Origin: CAMCXE01 sp036520615
GTDB lineage: Bacteria > Pseudomonadota > Gammaproteobacteria > Pseudomonadales > Cellvibrionaceae
Reading direction: 5' to 3'
DNA length: 64,000 nt
NCBI GenBank assembly: GCA_036520615.1
Contig: DATDJI010000028.1
Location: forward strand, 62,001 to 126,000
Below, piece after piece: positions 8,992-16,889 of this stretch (its first letter is position 1; each line of letters starts with the position of its first letter). The notes under the pieces are model-generated. The model was not told where the DNA came from. It did not search any database and was given only the letters and a program-made list of their open reading frames with translations. The position numbers and the translations under genes were made by a program.

Positions 8992-10761
8992 TTAAAGTGA
9001 TTTTTTATTTGTGTGTGGTAAAACTTGCCGCAGAATCGCTTGCATTACAATTTCGCGATTTTTAATTTCTCTTTCAGTAAGCTGTGATTTTAAGTGCCGG
9101 GGACGCATAATAGTGGGTATATGTTGCGTTTTAGGCATGCCTGCAAATACATCGACCTCATCTGTGAATATAAAAGGCATGGTGTCTTGTGTGCAGGTTG
9201 TATCTTCGTTCGGTAATTCCCCAGTTAGCAGGTAAGTTGCTGTGATTGAATCTGCGCAAGTCGATAACCCCGGCGTTGTATGTCCCCAGCCGGCCACAGT
9301 CAATAAGCGAGAATTAGGCAGTAGTTGTCGGACTGTTTGAGCTCCAGCATAAGATGTCGCAGGATCAAATAATGTGTTAGTGACTAAAACCGTATTGCGC
9401 GTACGCTTGTTGAATGGCCCGCTGTAACGACTTAATTGGTTTGCAGGCCAATGCGCACATATAGAGGATACCCAACTCCAACTGGCGCCAAAATATCCAT
9501 TTTGTTCATCGGCAACTGCAGCGGCTAACGGCCAAATCCATGGCGCGCGCGGATTATTTGAATCGCTGCATAATACGGAAGAAAATCCAACATCGCCGTT
9601 TTCAAAAGGTATAACCAGTGCTTGGTCCTCACTAAATAGACTCATTAGCTTGGAATATCTCTCGCCCATTATCCTAGGTGGCACCCCAGCTTCCGTAAAT
9701 GCTAATAAATCAGCCAGTCCTTGCCAATTTAAAACATTATATAAAAGGCCTTTTACTGTTGTGATAAATAGAGGGGTATCAACATTAAAGGCTGTACCAT
9801 CTTCTGCAAAAAGCGTAATGGGATGTGTTTTAATCGTGTTAGCTAATGCATCAAACCTCTGTGCTGCATTGCCAGCAAAATGACAATTATCGGCACCAGC
9901 TAAATCACATAAGCGAAGAAACTCATTAAGGGTAGCAAGGCTCGCTTTATCGCCGCCTAATCTTTTGGTCACGGGTATGAGCCAACCACTAAAACCTCTT
10001 CCGGTGGACCACTCAATTGGATCTAATACCCCGTCTAGAATAAAGCGTCCAACGCGCTCGGGGAACAGGTTTGCGTAAGTAGCGCCTAAATATGAGCCGT
10101 AGGAATAACCTACGTAATTGAGCAGCGGGTCACCAACTGCCTGACGCATTATATCCATGTCTTTTGCAACATCGGCCGTACTCATGTGTTGCAAAATGGC
10201 ATTACCATTTTCTTTACAAAGTGCGCTAAAGTTTTTGTTTTTTTCAATTTGGTCGCTTGCTTGTGTAGGATTACTAGGAAAGTATACGCCGGTATAATAC
10301 TGTGCAACATTTTCAATCTGCATGCCGCAGGTTGCCGGTGTACTTAAATGAATACCTCTAGGATCAAAGCTAATTAAATCATAGCTATTACGTACTTCTT
10401 CGGAGAATGAATATCTTCCAGCTGTGCGTAACCAATCGACGCCGCTACCACCTGGCCCACCTGGATTGATAAATAAACTGCCCAATGACTTTTTACTTGT
10501 ATTCGCAGCTGGCAATTTAATTAACGCTATATCGATTGTTTTTGTCGACTCTACAGTATTCTTACGCGCTTGATAATCTAAAGGCACTGCGTATGACGCA
10601 CATAATAAAGCGGGATTATCATTCGTATAACAGGGTTGCCATACTATGGGAGCAACTTTATTGGAGGTGACAGTAGATCCATTCTCGCCGGCAAAACTCG
10701 GCGGGCATACTGTTATAATGAGCGTGTTGATTATATTAAATATAGTGCGATTTTTTTTCAT
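8992..10761 (-). CDS. Secreted alpha/beta-hydrolase, tripeptidyl-aminopeptidase (TAP) family
   Basis: 589 residues from ATG 10761. This internal start is preferred to the longer frame because it begins a standard signal peptide (MKKNRTIFNIINTLIITV..SFAGE) and has a GGA-type ribosome site. The oxyanion/HGGPG-like motif is INPGGPGGSG. The nucleophile elbow is GYSYGSYLG with Ser near residue 220. The C-terminal TAP-like domain includes NTLFDPAT and the His of GWGHTTP. Family members (Streptomyces Tap, Mycobacterium CaeA-type) release short peptides from N-termini or hydrolyse esters. It is probably periplasmic or extracellular. The extra N-terminal 32 residues of the open frame are unlikely to be translated. 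The exact substrate cannot be read from sequence. Confidence 0.88.
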   Translation of the reverse strand: MKKNRTIFNIINTLIITVCPPSFAGENGSTVTSNKVAPIVWQPCYTNDNPALLCASYAVPLDYQARKNTVESTKTIDIALIKLPAANTSKKSLGSLFINPGGPGGSGVDWLRTAGRYSFSEEVRNSYDLISFDPRGIHLSTPATCGMQIENVAQYYTGVYFPSNPTQASDQIEKNKNFSALCKENGNAILQHMSTADVAKDMDIMRQAVGDPLLNYVGYSYGSYLGATYANLFPERVGRFILDGVLDPIEWSTGRGFSGWLIPVTKRLGGDKASLATLNEFLRLCDLAGADNCHFAGNAAQRFDALANTIKTHPITLFAEDGTAFNVDTPLFITTVKGLLYNVLNWQGLADLLAFTEAGVPPRIMGERYSKLMSLFSEDQALVIPFENGDVGFSSVLCSDSNNPRAPWIWPLAAAVADEQNGYFGASWSWVSSICAHWPANQLSRYSGPFNKRTRNTVLVTNTLFDPATSYAGAQTVRQLLPNSRLLTVAGWGHTTPGLSTCADSITATYLLTGELPNEDTTCTQDTMPFIFTDEVDVFAGMPKTQHIPTIMRPRHLKSQLTEREIKNREIVMQAILRQVLPHTNKKSL

Positions 10762-11230
10762 AAAATTCCAGGGTGCGCGGTCGGCAGCACGTGCGGTTAT
10801 GCAAGCGAATAACAATTGCTGCTTTTGTTTTAAAAAGCCAATCTCGCCTTTTAGCAATGTGAAGACGAGATCGGTATGACGATGGTAGTCGGTTAAATTA
10901 CTGATTTATGCCATGGCTTTCCTTCTTGTTGAGTGGATGAATAGTGGTTAAAAATTGTTAATTTAGAGCGGGCTATTGTTGATCTCTAAGTGCTGCTTAA
11001 ACTTTATAGATCTAAATTTGCGTGATTTAGAGTCGATGCTGGCCATCTGAACCAATCTGAACTTTTAAAATATTTTTTAAAGGTATTAATACATACACGC
11101 TTTTGTCGCAAGCTTGGTGTTTCACTAATATTCATTGCTCGGAAGGCGTCGGCGCACCGGTTATTTTTAGCAATGATCTAGATTGAAGTACATGCGTAGA
11201 TGTAGAAAGTAATTAAAAAGTATTGGCGTG
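10762..11230. other. Intergenic region, 469 nt, no supported gene
   Basis: AT-rich sequence upstream of the TAP-family gene, presumably containing its promoter. I see no convincing open frame, tRNA or strong hairpin here. Confidence 0.5.
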
Positions 11231-11685
11231 GTAGAGGGGGATTTGTTGGTTCGGCATATTGATGTGCTGTGCGACGCCGTTCGAAGGGTTGAGCGTAGGT
11301 ACCCATTTGAGATTATCGCTTGGGTGGTATTGCCAGACCACTTGTATTGTATTTGAACCTCGCCTGATGGCCACGCCGATTTTGCAGCTGTGCTGCGCCT
11401 GATAAAATTATTATTTAGTAAAAGCCTGCCTAAAACAGAACGTCTTTTTGTATCAAGCAATAAAAATGGCGAGCGTGGTGGCAGCGGCGGTTTTGGGAGC
11501 ATTTGCTGCGCGATGAGCGGCATTTGGAATATCATATCCATTACATACACCGCAACCTACCTAAACACGGCCTGGTAACACAGGTAAAGGACTGGCCCTA
11601 CTCAACCTTTCATCTTTATGTCCAGCGTGCAATTCATCCAGAAAATTGGTGTGCTGGTGAACCGCTTGGCGACGTAACAACCTAA
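11231..11685 (+). pseudogene. Decayed REP-associated tyrosine transposase (RAYT, Y1/TnpA-REP)
   Basis: Two frames together spell a RAYT. Frame 2 reads DLLVRHIDVLCDAVRRVERR, then FEIIAWVVLPDHLYCI, which hits an in-frame TGA at 11354-11356. It resumes with DGHADFAAVLRLIKLLFSK and SLPKTERLF. After a frameshift near 11480-11505, frame 1 continues with RDERHLEYHIHYIH, KHGLVTQVKDWPYSTFH and ends at TAA 11683-11685. VLPDH(L)HC and the W-rich YNPVKHG/WPYSSFH blocks are diagnostic of the family. The N-terminus is missing. RAYTs move or maintain REP palindromes, and REP-like hairpins lie just downstream, so this is a dead locus of that kind. Confidence 0.88.
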
Positions 11686-11767
11686 AAGTTAGTTAATTCG
11701 TAACGTGTGTTTACGAAGCAACCCGTAAGGTAGGTCTTTAGTAACCCATAAGGTAGGCGAATAGTAA

Positions 11768-11791
11768 GGTGGGTTCGCGAAGCAACCCACC
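11768..11791. repeat. REP-like palindrome 1
   Basis: GGTGGGTT, an 8-nt loop, then AACCCACC: a perfect 8-bp stem. It is preceded by two partial versions of the same unit (ACCCGTAAGGTAGG around 11731-11744 and ACCCATAAGGTAGG around 11744-11757). The location directly after a RAYT remnant supports a REP origin. Confidence 0.7.
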
Positions 11792-11847
11792 ATCAATCTC
11801 GCAGCGGAGAGTTATTATTGTGAACGGCGAGGTCGCGGCTGCGAAAT

Positions 11848-11877
11848 GGTGGATTGTCGCTTCGCTCCGAATCCGCC
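11848..11877. repeat. REP-like palindrome 2
   Basis: GGTGGATT and AATCCGCC (one mismatch) form a stem around a 14-nt loop containing GCTTCGCTCC. The core resembles palindrome 1, 57 nt upstream. The two probably formed a REP pair served by the now-dead transposase. Confidence 0.6.
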
Positions 11878-12164
11878 CCACGTTTTCCCGCTAAATTAAT
11901 TTAAAAAAAGATGGCTTTGAAACATGTTGAAGTCATCTTAATTTTGCATCAATGCTCTTGATAAAACTTGAAGCGGCAGGAAATGTGCTTACTCCTAGCG
12001 CATAAAAAAAGCTTAGCTTTGGGTGCTGCCCAACTACAAAATCAAGGAGGCAGAAACGGGTCAGAAACCATGAGTAATCATTTAGGCTCTTGTTCATCAT
12101 CTCCGACCTAGATCCATGTTCGATCAGTTCTTCTATTAAAAATCACAACTATTGGAGAAATAGA

Positions 12165-12938
12165 ATGAAAGCGTTTCGTCCTGCAGGATACCTCTTTATT
12201 GCCGTTGCCTTGATTGCGTTTGGTATACAGCACTTTATCTATCTCGACTTTATTACCCGTGTTTTTGCACCTTTTCCGACATGGATACCCGCTCACGCAA
12301 TATTTGCGGTTTTTGCTGGAGTTTTTTTGTGTTTGACGGGTGCTGCCATCCTACAAAAAACATATGCGTGCATCCTGTGCCTCGCACTCGCCGGTACAAT
12401 CTTGCTAATGTTTATTATTGTTCAATTACCTAACTTAATCGCCAACTTAAGCAATCCAATGATCTGGACTAACGCTGGCAAGGCCTTAGTGTTGGCAGGC
12501 GTTAGCTTAATTGCTGCAGGAAGTCTCGCAAAAAATGAACCTAAATTTTGCGGCAAACTTTCAGTGCCCATGATTTCACTTGGAAAACTATTTCTCGCCG
12601 GATTTTTTATGCTCGCCGCCGTTATGCATTTTCTATATGCAGACTTCGTGGCTACACTGATTCCAACTTGGATTCCTGCACATTTATTTTGGACTTATTT
12701 TGCAGCCATAGCGCTTATTGCTGGCGCTTTGGGTATGTTTATTTCCAAAACTAAATTTTACGCAGCTGCTTTATTGGCGTTGATGATCTTTTTGTGGCTA
12801 ATACTTTTGCATGCACCGCGTGCAATCGCTGACTTACACAATGCCAACGAAACAACTGCTTTCTTTGAAGCACTCGCTATGTGTGGTGCTTGCTTGTTGA
12901 TTGCATCAAAGAAACACTTTCATGATTTCAACAAATGA
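12165..12938 (+). CDS. DoxX-like integral membrane protein with internal duplication
   Basis: 257 residues from ATG 12165, chosen because GGAGA lies 7 nt upstream; the longer open frame has no such site. About eight hydrophobic segments. The two halves are repeats: half one has IQHFIYLDF, FPTWIPAH and a Phe/Gly-rich helix (about 24-60); half two has VMHFLYADF and IPTWIPAH (about 150-180). This H-x2-Y-x-D-F...PTWIPAH pattern resembles DoxX/SURF4-like small four-helix membrane proteins, so the gene seems to be a tandem fusion of two such units. The function is unknown; relatives have been linked to thiosulfate or thiol redox in membranes, which cannot be confirmed here. A terminator overlaps its stop codon. 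Confidence 0.75.
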   Translation: MKAFRPAGYLFIAVALIAFGIQHFIYLDFITRVFAPFPTWIPAHAIFAVFAGVFLCLTGAAILQKTYACILCLALAGTILLMFIIVQLPNLIANLSNPMIWTNAGKALVLAGVSLIAAGSLAKNEPKFCGKLSVPMISLGKLFLAGFFMLAAVMHFLYADFVATLIPTWIPAHLFWTYFAAIALIAGALGMFISKTKFYAAALLALMIFLWLILLHAPRAIADLHNANETTAFFEALAMCGACLLIASKKHFHDFNK

Positions 12939-12968
12939 GCCATTGAACTAAAAAATTGCTCGTTTTTT
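12937..12968 (+). terminator. Rho-independent terminator overlapping the DoxX-like stop
   Basis: GAGCCATT and AATTGCTC pair over 8 bp with one mismatch. The stem is followed by GTTTTTTT. The 5' arm begins inside the TGA stop codon. Confidence 0.6.
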
Positions 12969-13013
12969 TAAATCTTTTCGCCTTTGCAGAATTTTGAATA
13001 ATCGCTATTAAAT

Positions 13014-13148
13014 GTTGATCCTGGTTCGTGCGGTGAAGAAGGGTATTGGGAGATCCAAAACGATATCTTGTATGTCTCACATCTATTTGCCTTAACGGAT
13101 AGCGAGGTCGCCAAAATAGAAGCGCCAAGACCTAAATCGGGTAAATAA
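13014..13148 (+). pseudogene. Possible 3' fragment of an unknown gene
   Basis: A 45-codon stretch reads like protein (DPGSCGEEGYWEIQNDIL, then SHLFALTDSEVAKIEAPR) and ends at TAA 13146-13148. No start codon or ribosome site precedes it: a TAA stop lies a few codons upstream and the only nearby ATG is out of frame. The codon pattern and amphipathic, charged composition suggest the tail of a deleted gene, not random sequence. I do not recognise the family. Confidence 0.35.
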
Positions 13149-13317
13149 AAAAGCCGAATAAATTTTGACACTTAAAGTCAGCGCGCCTCGTTAGCTGTCT
13201 CCATCGCTCAAGCTAATATTTTAACTCGTGTGTATAGATTCCTAGGCTGAAAAACACGAATCAGAATATATAGGGTGTAACTTTAAGTACCTCTGACCTG
13301 TGGAACAGGCCAACGCA

Positions 13318-14187
13318 CTAGAGCGACTTAGCCCTTTTGCCCTTACGTGTCCAAGCAATAATAGCGATACCGCCAAACAAAAACATAAGGTGAGTCGCGG
13401 GCTCTGGAACAGGTGTCACCACTAAGCGATAGGACCAATTCGCACCATTCATGAAAGGCCTATCAGGGGAACCGTTAGGATGCCCAAGCTGAGACCCTGA
13501 GCTCGTGAGGTCGAAGATGTCCAAATAGACAAAAGGCAATTCTGTAGAAGCGCCACCTGGAGCAGATGGTAACACTATGCCCGTAACGGAATATTCATTC
13601 CCAACTTCGTGGCCATAGCCATGCGCCACGCCCTGCTGACCAATTTTATCTCCCACAAACCAGCTGTGATGAGGGTACTGTTGAGGATTTATATCCAACT
13701 GTATACCATCATGGCGACTGTAACCCAAGCCGTTGGCGCTGGTGATAAAGCTGTATTCTATAGGTCCAGTGGATTTCAGCTGTATGCGGTTGTAGCTTAC
13801 TGCTGAGGCATGGGCGTTGGATTCCTGCACAGGGCTGCCAGACGGAGGCGCGGTGATGAAAACTGATGAGGACGAGTCACCTGATGCCTCAATAACATAA
13901 CTATCGCCATTTTTAACTATGCTATGGGAAGCGCTGAAAGTGGTCGTGGCATAGTTACCATTCACCCCTATTTCAGCGGGATAGGAGTAGGAGAAATTGC
14001 AGTCTTCAACACCGGTTAAATTAAATGTTGCTTCATTGTAGCTATAATCGGTTACAGAGCCATAGGTCGCAAATGAGCCAGATGTCCCTTCATATCGGCA
14101 AGTTAATGAAATATTTGCTTGGGCGCTGGCGGCCAAAAATGCAATACAAGTCAAAAATAGTTTTGAAAGTAAAAATTGATTATTCAT
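13318..14187 (-). CDS. PEP-CTERM sorted secreted protein (copy 1)
   Basis: 289 residues. The N-terminal signal peptide ends near AAQSAQA-like ASAQANIS. The C-terminus has the tripartite PEP-CTERM signal: VPEPAT, a hydrophobic helix (LMFLFGGIAIIAW) and a basic tail (TRKGKRAK). Such proteins are cut and anchored or released by exosortase/archaeosortase systems, usually together with exopolysaccharide. The body is rich in Ser, Tyr and Gly with beta-strand character and no known catalytic motif. AGGAGA lies 5 nt before the ATG. It is a paralogue of the next gene upstream (shared GVE(D/N)C(N/S)(F/Y)SYSY and NGDSYVIEASG/KSGDSYIIEASG blocks). No exosortase gene is in the window. Confidence 0.9.
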   Translation of the reverse strand: MNNQFLLSKLFLTCIAFLAASAQANISLTCRYEGTSGSFATYGSVTDYSYNEATFNLTGVEDCNFSYSYPAEIGVNGNYATTTFSASHSIVKNGDSYVIEASGDSSSSVFITAPPSGSPVQESNAHASAVSYNRIQLKSTGPIEYSFITSANGLGYSRHDGIQLDINPQQYPHHSWFVGDKIGQQGVAHGYGHEVGNEYSVTGIVLPSAPGGASTELPFVYLDIFDLTSSGSQLGHPNGSPDRPFMNGANWSYRLVVTPVPEPATHLMFLFGGIAIIAWTRKGKRAKSL

Positions 14188-14231
14188 ACATTTCTCCTGA
14201 ATTAAGCTGGTGACATTTTTCGGGGTTTAGT

Positions 14232-14262
14232 GCACCGATACCCGGAGTATCGGAACCGGTGC
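14232..14262. promoter_or_regulatory. Strong palindrome between the two PEP-CTERM genes
   Basis: CCGATAC and GTATCGG pair perfectly around CCGGA. Flanking GCACC/GGTGC extends the structure with a small bulge. It lies 45 nt upstream of the copy 1 start and about 270 nt after the copy 2 stop. It could be an mRNA processing/terminator hairpin or an operator. No U-tract follows on either strand, so a simple terminator is less likely. Confidence 0.45.
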
Positions 14263-14531
14263 CGCTTGTTCGGCCAGAGTATTTCAGGCGGCCAGCCAGA
14301 CACGGCTTAACTGCATAATATTTATTGTTAATTAATACGTCAGAAATTTCGCGGCGTCAGCAATTGTTAATATTCCAATCTCATCGCAGCCATAAATCAA
14401 TATGTGTTGAAATGGCAGCTAATGCACGTTATTGGGCGGCACGCGGTGGACTTGTGCATGAGATAAATTGCTGATTGAGCCATCCATAAATGAGCGCAAT
14501 GGATCGAACCGCTTCAGTGATCACGAAATCA

Positions 14532-15389
14532 CTAGCCTAATTTGTTGCGTTTATGGGACCAAACGATAACGCCTAAGCCTCCCAACAAGAACATAAAAAA
14601 AGTTGAGGGTTCTGGTACTGGTGTCACCACCAAACGATAAGACCAGCGGGCACCCTCCGCTAAAGCTGATTCGGTGTGTGCAATGCTTTCGCCATCACGT
14701 GTCCCTGCAACTTCAGCGCTAGCGTTGGAGGTGCTAGAGATACTCAACACTCCACGTGGCGAGTTATGCTGAACAATACCCGTAACGGAATATTCATTGC
14801 CAACTTCGTGCGTATATTCGGCGTTGCTAGTGCGACCGACTTCGTCCCCGACATACCAGGTGTGGAAAGGGAAAAAATTCTCGTTCTCCCTAAAACTAAT
14901 TGCATCCTCATGACTGGACCCCAAGCCATAAGAGCTGGCGGTGAGGCTATATTTTATTGGGCGGTCGGACGAGAAATACACAGTGTTAATGCCATATGCC
15001 TTAGCGGCGGAAGAGCCTGCATTTCCGCCTGGCAGCGGCCCAACGGCAGAGGCAGAAGCAGAGGAGCTACCGGACGCTTCAATGATATAGCTGTCGCCAC
15101 TTTTAAGCACACTATGAGAAGCTGTGAAAAGCGCCGTTGCATAATTGTTATCAACAGCTGTTTCCGAGAGGTATGAGTAGGAATAGGAGCAATTTTCAAC
15201 ACCACTCAATCTAACGATTGCATGATTGTTGTCTAGGTCAGTTTCCGAGCCATAGGTTGTGGCCGCGGTCGAATGCCCTAGGTAGCCGCATTCTATCGAA
15301 TCAATTGCTTGGGCACTAACGGCCCAAAATATCAAGCAAGGCAGCATTATTTTCATGAGTTTGATCGCTGACAAAAACTGCTTATGCAT
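14532..15389 (-). CDS. PEP-CTERM sorted secreted protein (copy 2)
   Basis: 285 residues. Signal peptide (LPCLIFWAVSAQA), then a Ser/Tyr/Ala-rich beta-type domain colinear with copy 1, and a C-terminal VPEPST, hydrophobic segment (FMFLLGGLGVIVW) and basic tail (SHKRNKLG). An AGGAGA ribosome site lies 6 nt before the ATG. It lies upstream of copy 1 on the same strand with a 344-nt gap, so the pair arose by tandem duplication and the genes may be separately transcribed. A sigma-54-like promoter is visible about 135 nt upstream. PEP-CTERM genes are often under the PrsK/PrsR-sigma-54 circuit, which fits. The function of the exported domain is unknown. Confidence 0.9.
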   Translation of the reverse strand: MHKQFLSAIKLMKIMLPCLIFWAVSAQAIDSIECGYLGHSTAATTYGSETDLDNNHAIVRLSGVENCSYSYSYLSETAVDNNYATALFTASHSVLKSGDSYIIEASGSSSASASAVGPLPGGNAGSSAAKAYGINTVYFSSDRPIKYSLTASSYGLGSSHEDAISFRENENFFPFHTWYVGDEVGRTSNAEYTHEVGNEYSVTGIVQHNSPRGVLSISSTSNASAEVAGTRDGESIAHTESALAEGARWSYRLVVTPVPEPSTFFMFLLGGLGVIVWSHKRNKLG

Positions 15390-15525
15390 AGTTTCTCCTG
15401 GATAATTACGGGCGATTGTTTGAGTCCAACAAGTAAATACCTCGGTCGTTAGCTCCCCTGAAGGGCCTCTGATAAGATCTTTAAATGCCCTGGCGGAAGA
15501 TTATTTAACATGATTGACCAAAAAA

Positions 15526-15541
15526 AGCAAAAGTTAAGCCT
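15526..15541 (-). promoter_or_regulatory. Candidate sigma-54 promoter of PEP-CTERM copy 2
   Basis: On the minus strand the sequence is AGGCTTAACTTTTGCT. It has the essential GG (-24) and GC (-12) exactly 10 nt apart and the TTGCT element; the TGGCAC part is only half matched. It lies about 137 nt upstream of the copy 2 start codon. Confidence 0.45.
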
Positions 15542-15694
15542 GCTTGTTGCGCAGCCTTATGAAATACCACATTTGTAAGGCATTTAAAGTGAGTGTGTAG
15601 TGGCTAGTGGATGTGTGTCTAATACAATTGAGCAATGATAGTGTGAGCAAGTTTGGTGCAGTGCCGGCGGCAAGCAAATCTCGGTTTTGCATTT

Positions 15695-15727
15695 ATCGAA
15701 AAATAGCCATTTTGGCTATTTTTCGAT
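15695..15727 (-). terminator. Perfect 14-bp inverted repeat, likely terminator
   Basis: ATCGAAAAATAGCC and its exact reverse complement flank a 5-nt loop. T-runs are built into the stem on both sides, so it could work bidirectionally. It sits downstream of the minus-strand cassette that ends at 15985. Confidence 0.7.
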
Positions 15728-15787
15728 TTTATTAGTTTTGCTAAAACTAAAGAAATTAACACAAAATATTACAAATGAATTCTGGTT

Positions 15788-15846
15788 GCGGGTACAGCAA
15801 GGTCGCCAAAAAAAGTTGCATGTAATAGTTTATATAATTTGACGAA
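15788..15846 (+). repeat. Dispersed repeat A, copy 1
   Basis: A segment of about 59 nt with core GTTGCATGTAAT, then GTTTATATAA and TGACGAA. It recurs in the same orientation at 20944-21000 with a few substitutions and a 2-nt gap. It lies just outside the stop-side end of the minus-strand cassette. Confidence 0.75.
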
Positions 15847-15861
15847 CGCGTAAGTGGGGTA

Positions 15862-15924
15862 GGGGAAAATTTCACGTCGCAGAATAATGTTTAATTTACT
15901 GCATCCTTGCGAATAGACGGGATG
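15862..15924 (+). repeat. Dispersed repeat B, copy 1
   Basis: GGGAAAATTTCACGTCG followed by diverged but alignable sequence (AGA..AAT.TTTAATT). A second copy in the same orientation begins at 19274. Here it follows repeat A directly. Confidence 0.7.
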
Positions 15925-15955
15925 TTGGGTTGCGCTGTGCTCACCGCCAACGAGC

Positions 15956-15980
15956 TAAGCTGGGCATTGTGCCCAGCTTA
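15956..15980 (-). terminator. Hairpin after the minus-strand cassette
   Basis: TAAGCTGGGC and GCCCAGCTTA form a perfect 10-bp stem with a 5-nt loop, starting 4 nt after the stop codon of the last cassette gene. It lacks a U-tract; the stronger inverted repeat at 15695-15727 may be the main terminator. Confidence 0.5.
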
Positions 15981-15984
15981 TGTT

Positions 15985-16731
15985 CTAAGGCTGAGCGTAC
16001 AGATTAATCTTTTCTTGAATTTGTGGGCTGTAGTTGATTTTGACGTAGCTTAGAAATTCGTCGCGTAACATGTCTCCAAATGCTTGGCACTCTTCACTAG
16101 TAAAGTAGAATGGCCTATCGCCAAAGGTTAGCTCAGTGATATCAAATAGAAAGAGTATGACCGCGCGCTCGGAAATTGGGATAAATGTCTGGATCAGGGA
16201 GGACCCATTGCCGTCAATGCGTTCCAGCTTGTTGGTGTACCATGGCAGAAGATCTTGTTTGGATAATAATAAATCCTCCGGCGTGGTAAAAATCCTGTAG
16301 CGTTTTAATGCTTCTTCCACGCTAATTTCGGGGTCGAAATCTCGTGACCTGTCTACGGCCGATTTGATGAAATATTCAATCGCTAAGCGGCTCACTTCAT
16401 CTTTTTTTAGTAGGCAATAAGGTTTTGCACCTAGCCAGGATTCAAACTCATCTAGCTCTAAGTTAATCAGCTTCATATCCATAAAAACAGAAGCGACACT
16501 CCATTCTCCGGCTTCATCTTTAGCTGTATATTCCCACTCATTCTTAGCGAGTAGCTTGAGTTTGATTGTAGATTGCCAATTTTCGAGAGATTCCTCGCTT
16601 GCGAGAGCGCTGCTAATATTGCTTGATTGTTCGGGTAAACAAAACTGTAACTGAGCGTCCTTCAGATCAAAAGTGATAATGTCGCATTGTTCTAGATTTG
16701 GGCCAGTGGCACCATTTGAGTATGTTTTCAT
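15985..16731 (-). CDS. Unknown protein, paralogue of the adjacent gene (candidate immunity/adaptor), copy 2
   Basis: 248 residues from ATG 16731 (MKTYSNGATGPNLEQ). No signal peptide or membrane segment is seen, so it is probably cytoplasmic. It is acidic and colinear with the neighbouring 249-residue protein over its whole length: both have QCDIITFDLKDA.LQFCLP, MDMKLINL, KPYCLLKKD, EDLLLSKQDLLPWYTNK and FIPISERA. I do not recognise the family. The arrangement of a large gene followed by two similar small genes is common for toxin/immunity loci, where immunity genes duplicate, so that role is suggested but not shown. Upstream of its ATG the sequence still resembles the 3' end of the large gene, as if the duplication carried that boundary along. 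Confidence 0.7.
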   Translation of the reverse strand: MKTYSNGATGPNLEQCDIITFDLKDAQLQFCLPEQSSNISSALASEESLENWQSTIKLKLLAKNEWEYTAKDEAGEWSVASVFMDMKLINLELDEFESWLGAKPYCLLKKDEVSRLAIEYFIKSAVDRSRDFDPEISVEEALKRYRIFTTPEDLLLSKQDLLPWYTNKLERIDGNGSSLIQTFIPISERAVILFLFDITELTFGDRPFYFTSEECQAFGDMLRDEFLSYVKINYSPQIQEKINLYAQP

Positions 16732-16889
16732 CGCCAAGCCGCCGCTTCAAAAACTGTTGACTTTAAAACAAGCTGTATAATTCTCAGATTTTTTGTCGTT
16801 AGTTTTATAATTTAAAAGATGCTTACATCAGGGAATGATTATTAATTGGTTGGCTTGAAAAGGTTGGGTGTTGTTGCTCAGCCTGTGCA

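Noticed and set aside
11701..11877. CRISPR-like array in the repeat-rich region after the RAYT remnant
   Set aside because: Units are unevenly spaced, palindromic and diverged, and no cas gene is present; REP origin explains them.
12928..13171. Two minus-strand frames of 66 and 67 codons after the DoxX-like gene
   Set aside because: They are antisense to the more protein-like plus-strand fragment at 13014-13148 and lack ribosome sites.
14676..15176. 166-codon plus-strand frame inside PEP-CTERM copy 2
   Set aside because: Antisense shadow of a gene with clear signal peptide, PEP-CTERM tail and paralogue.
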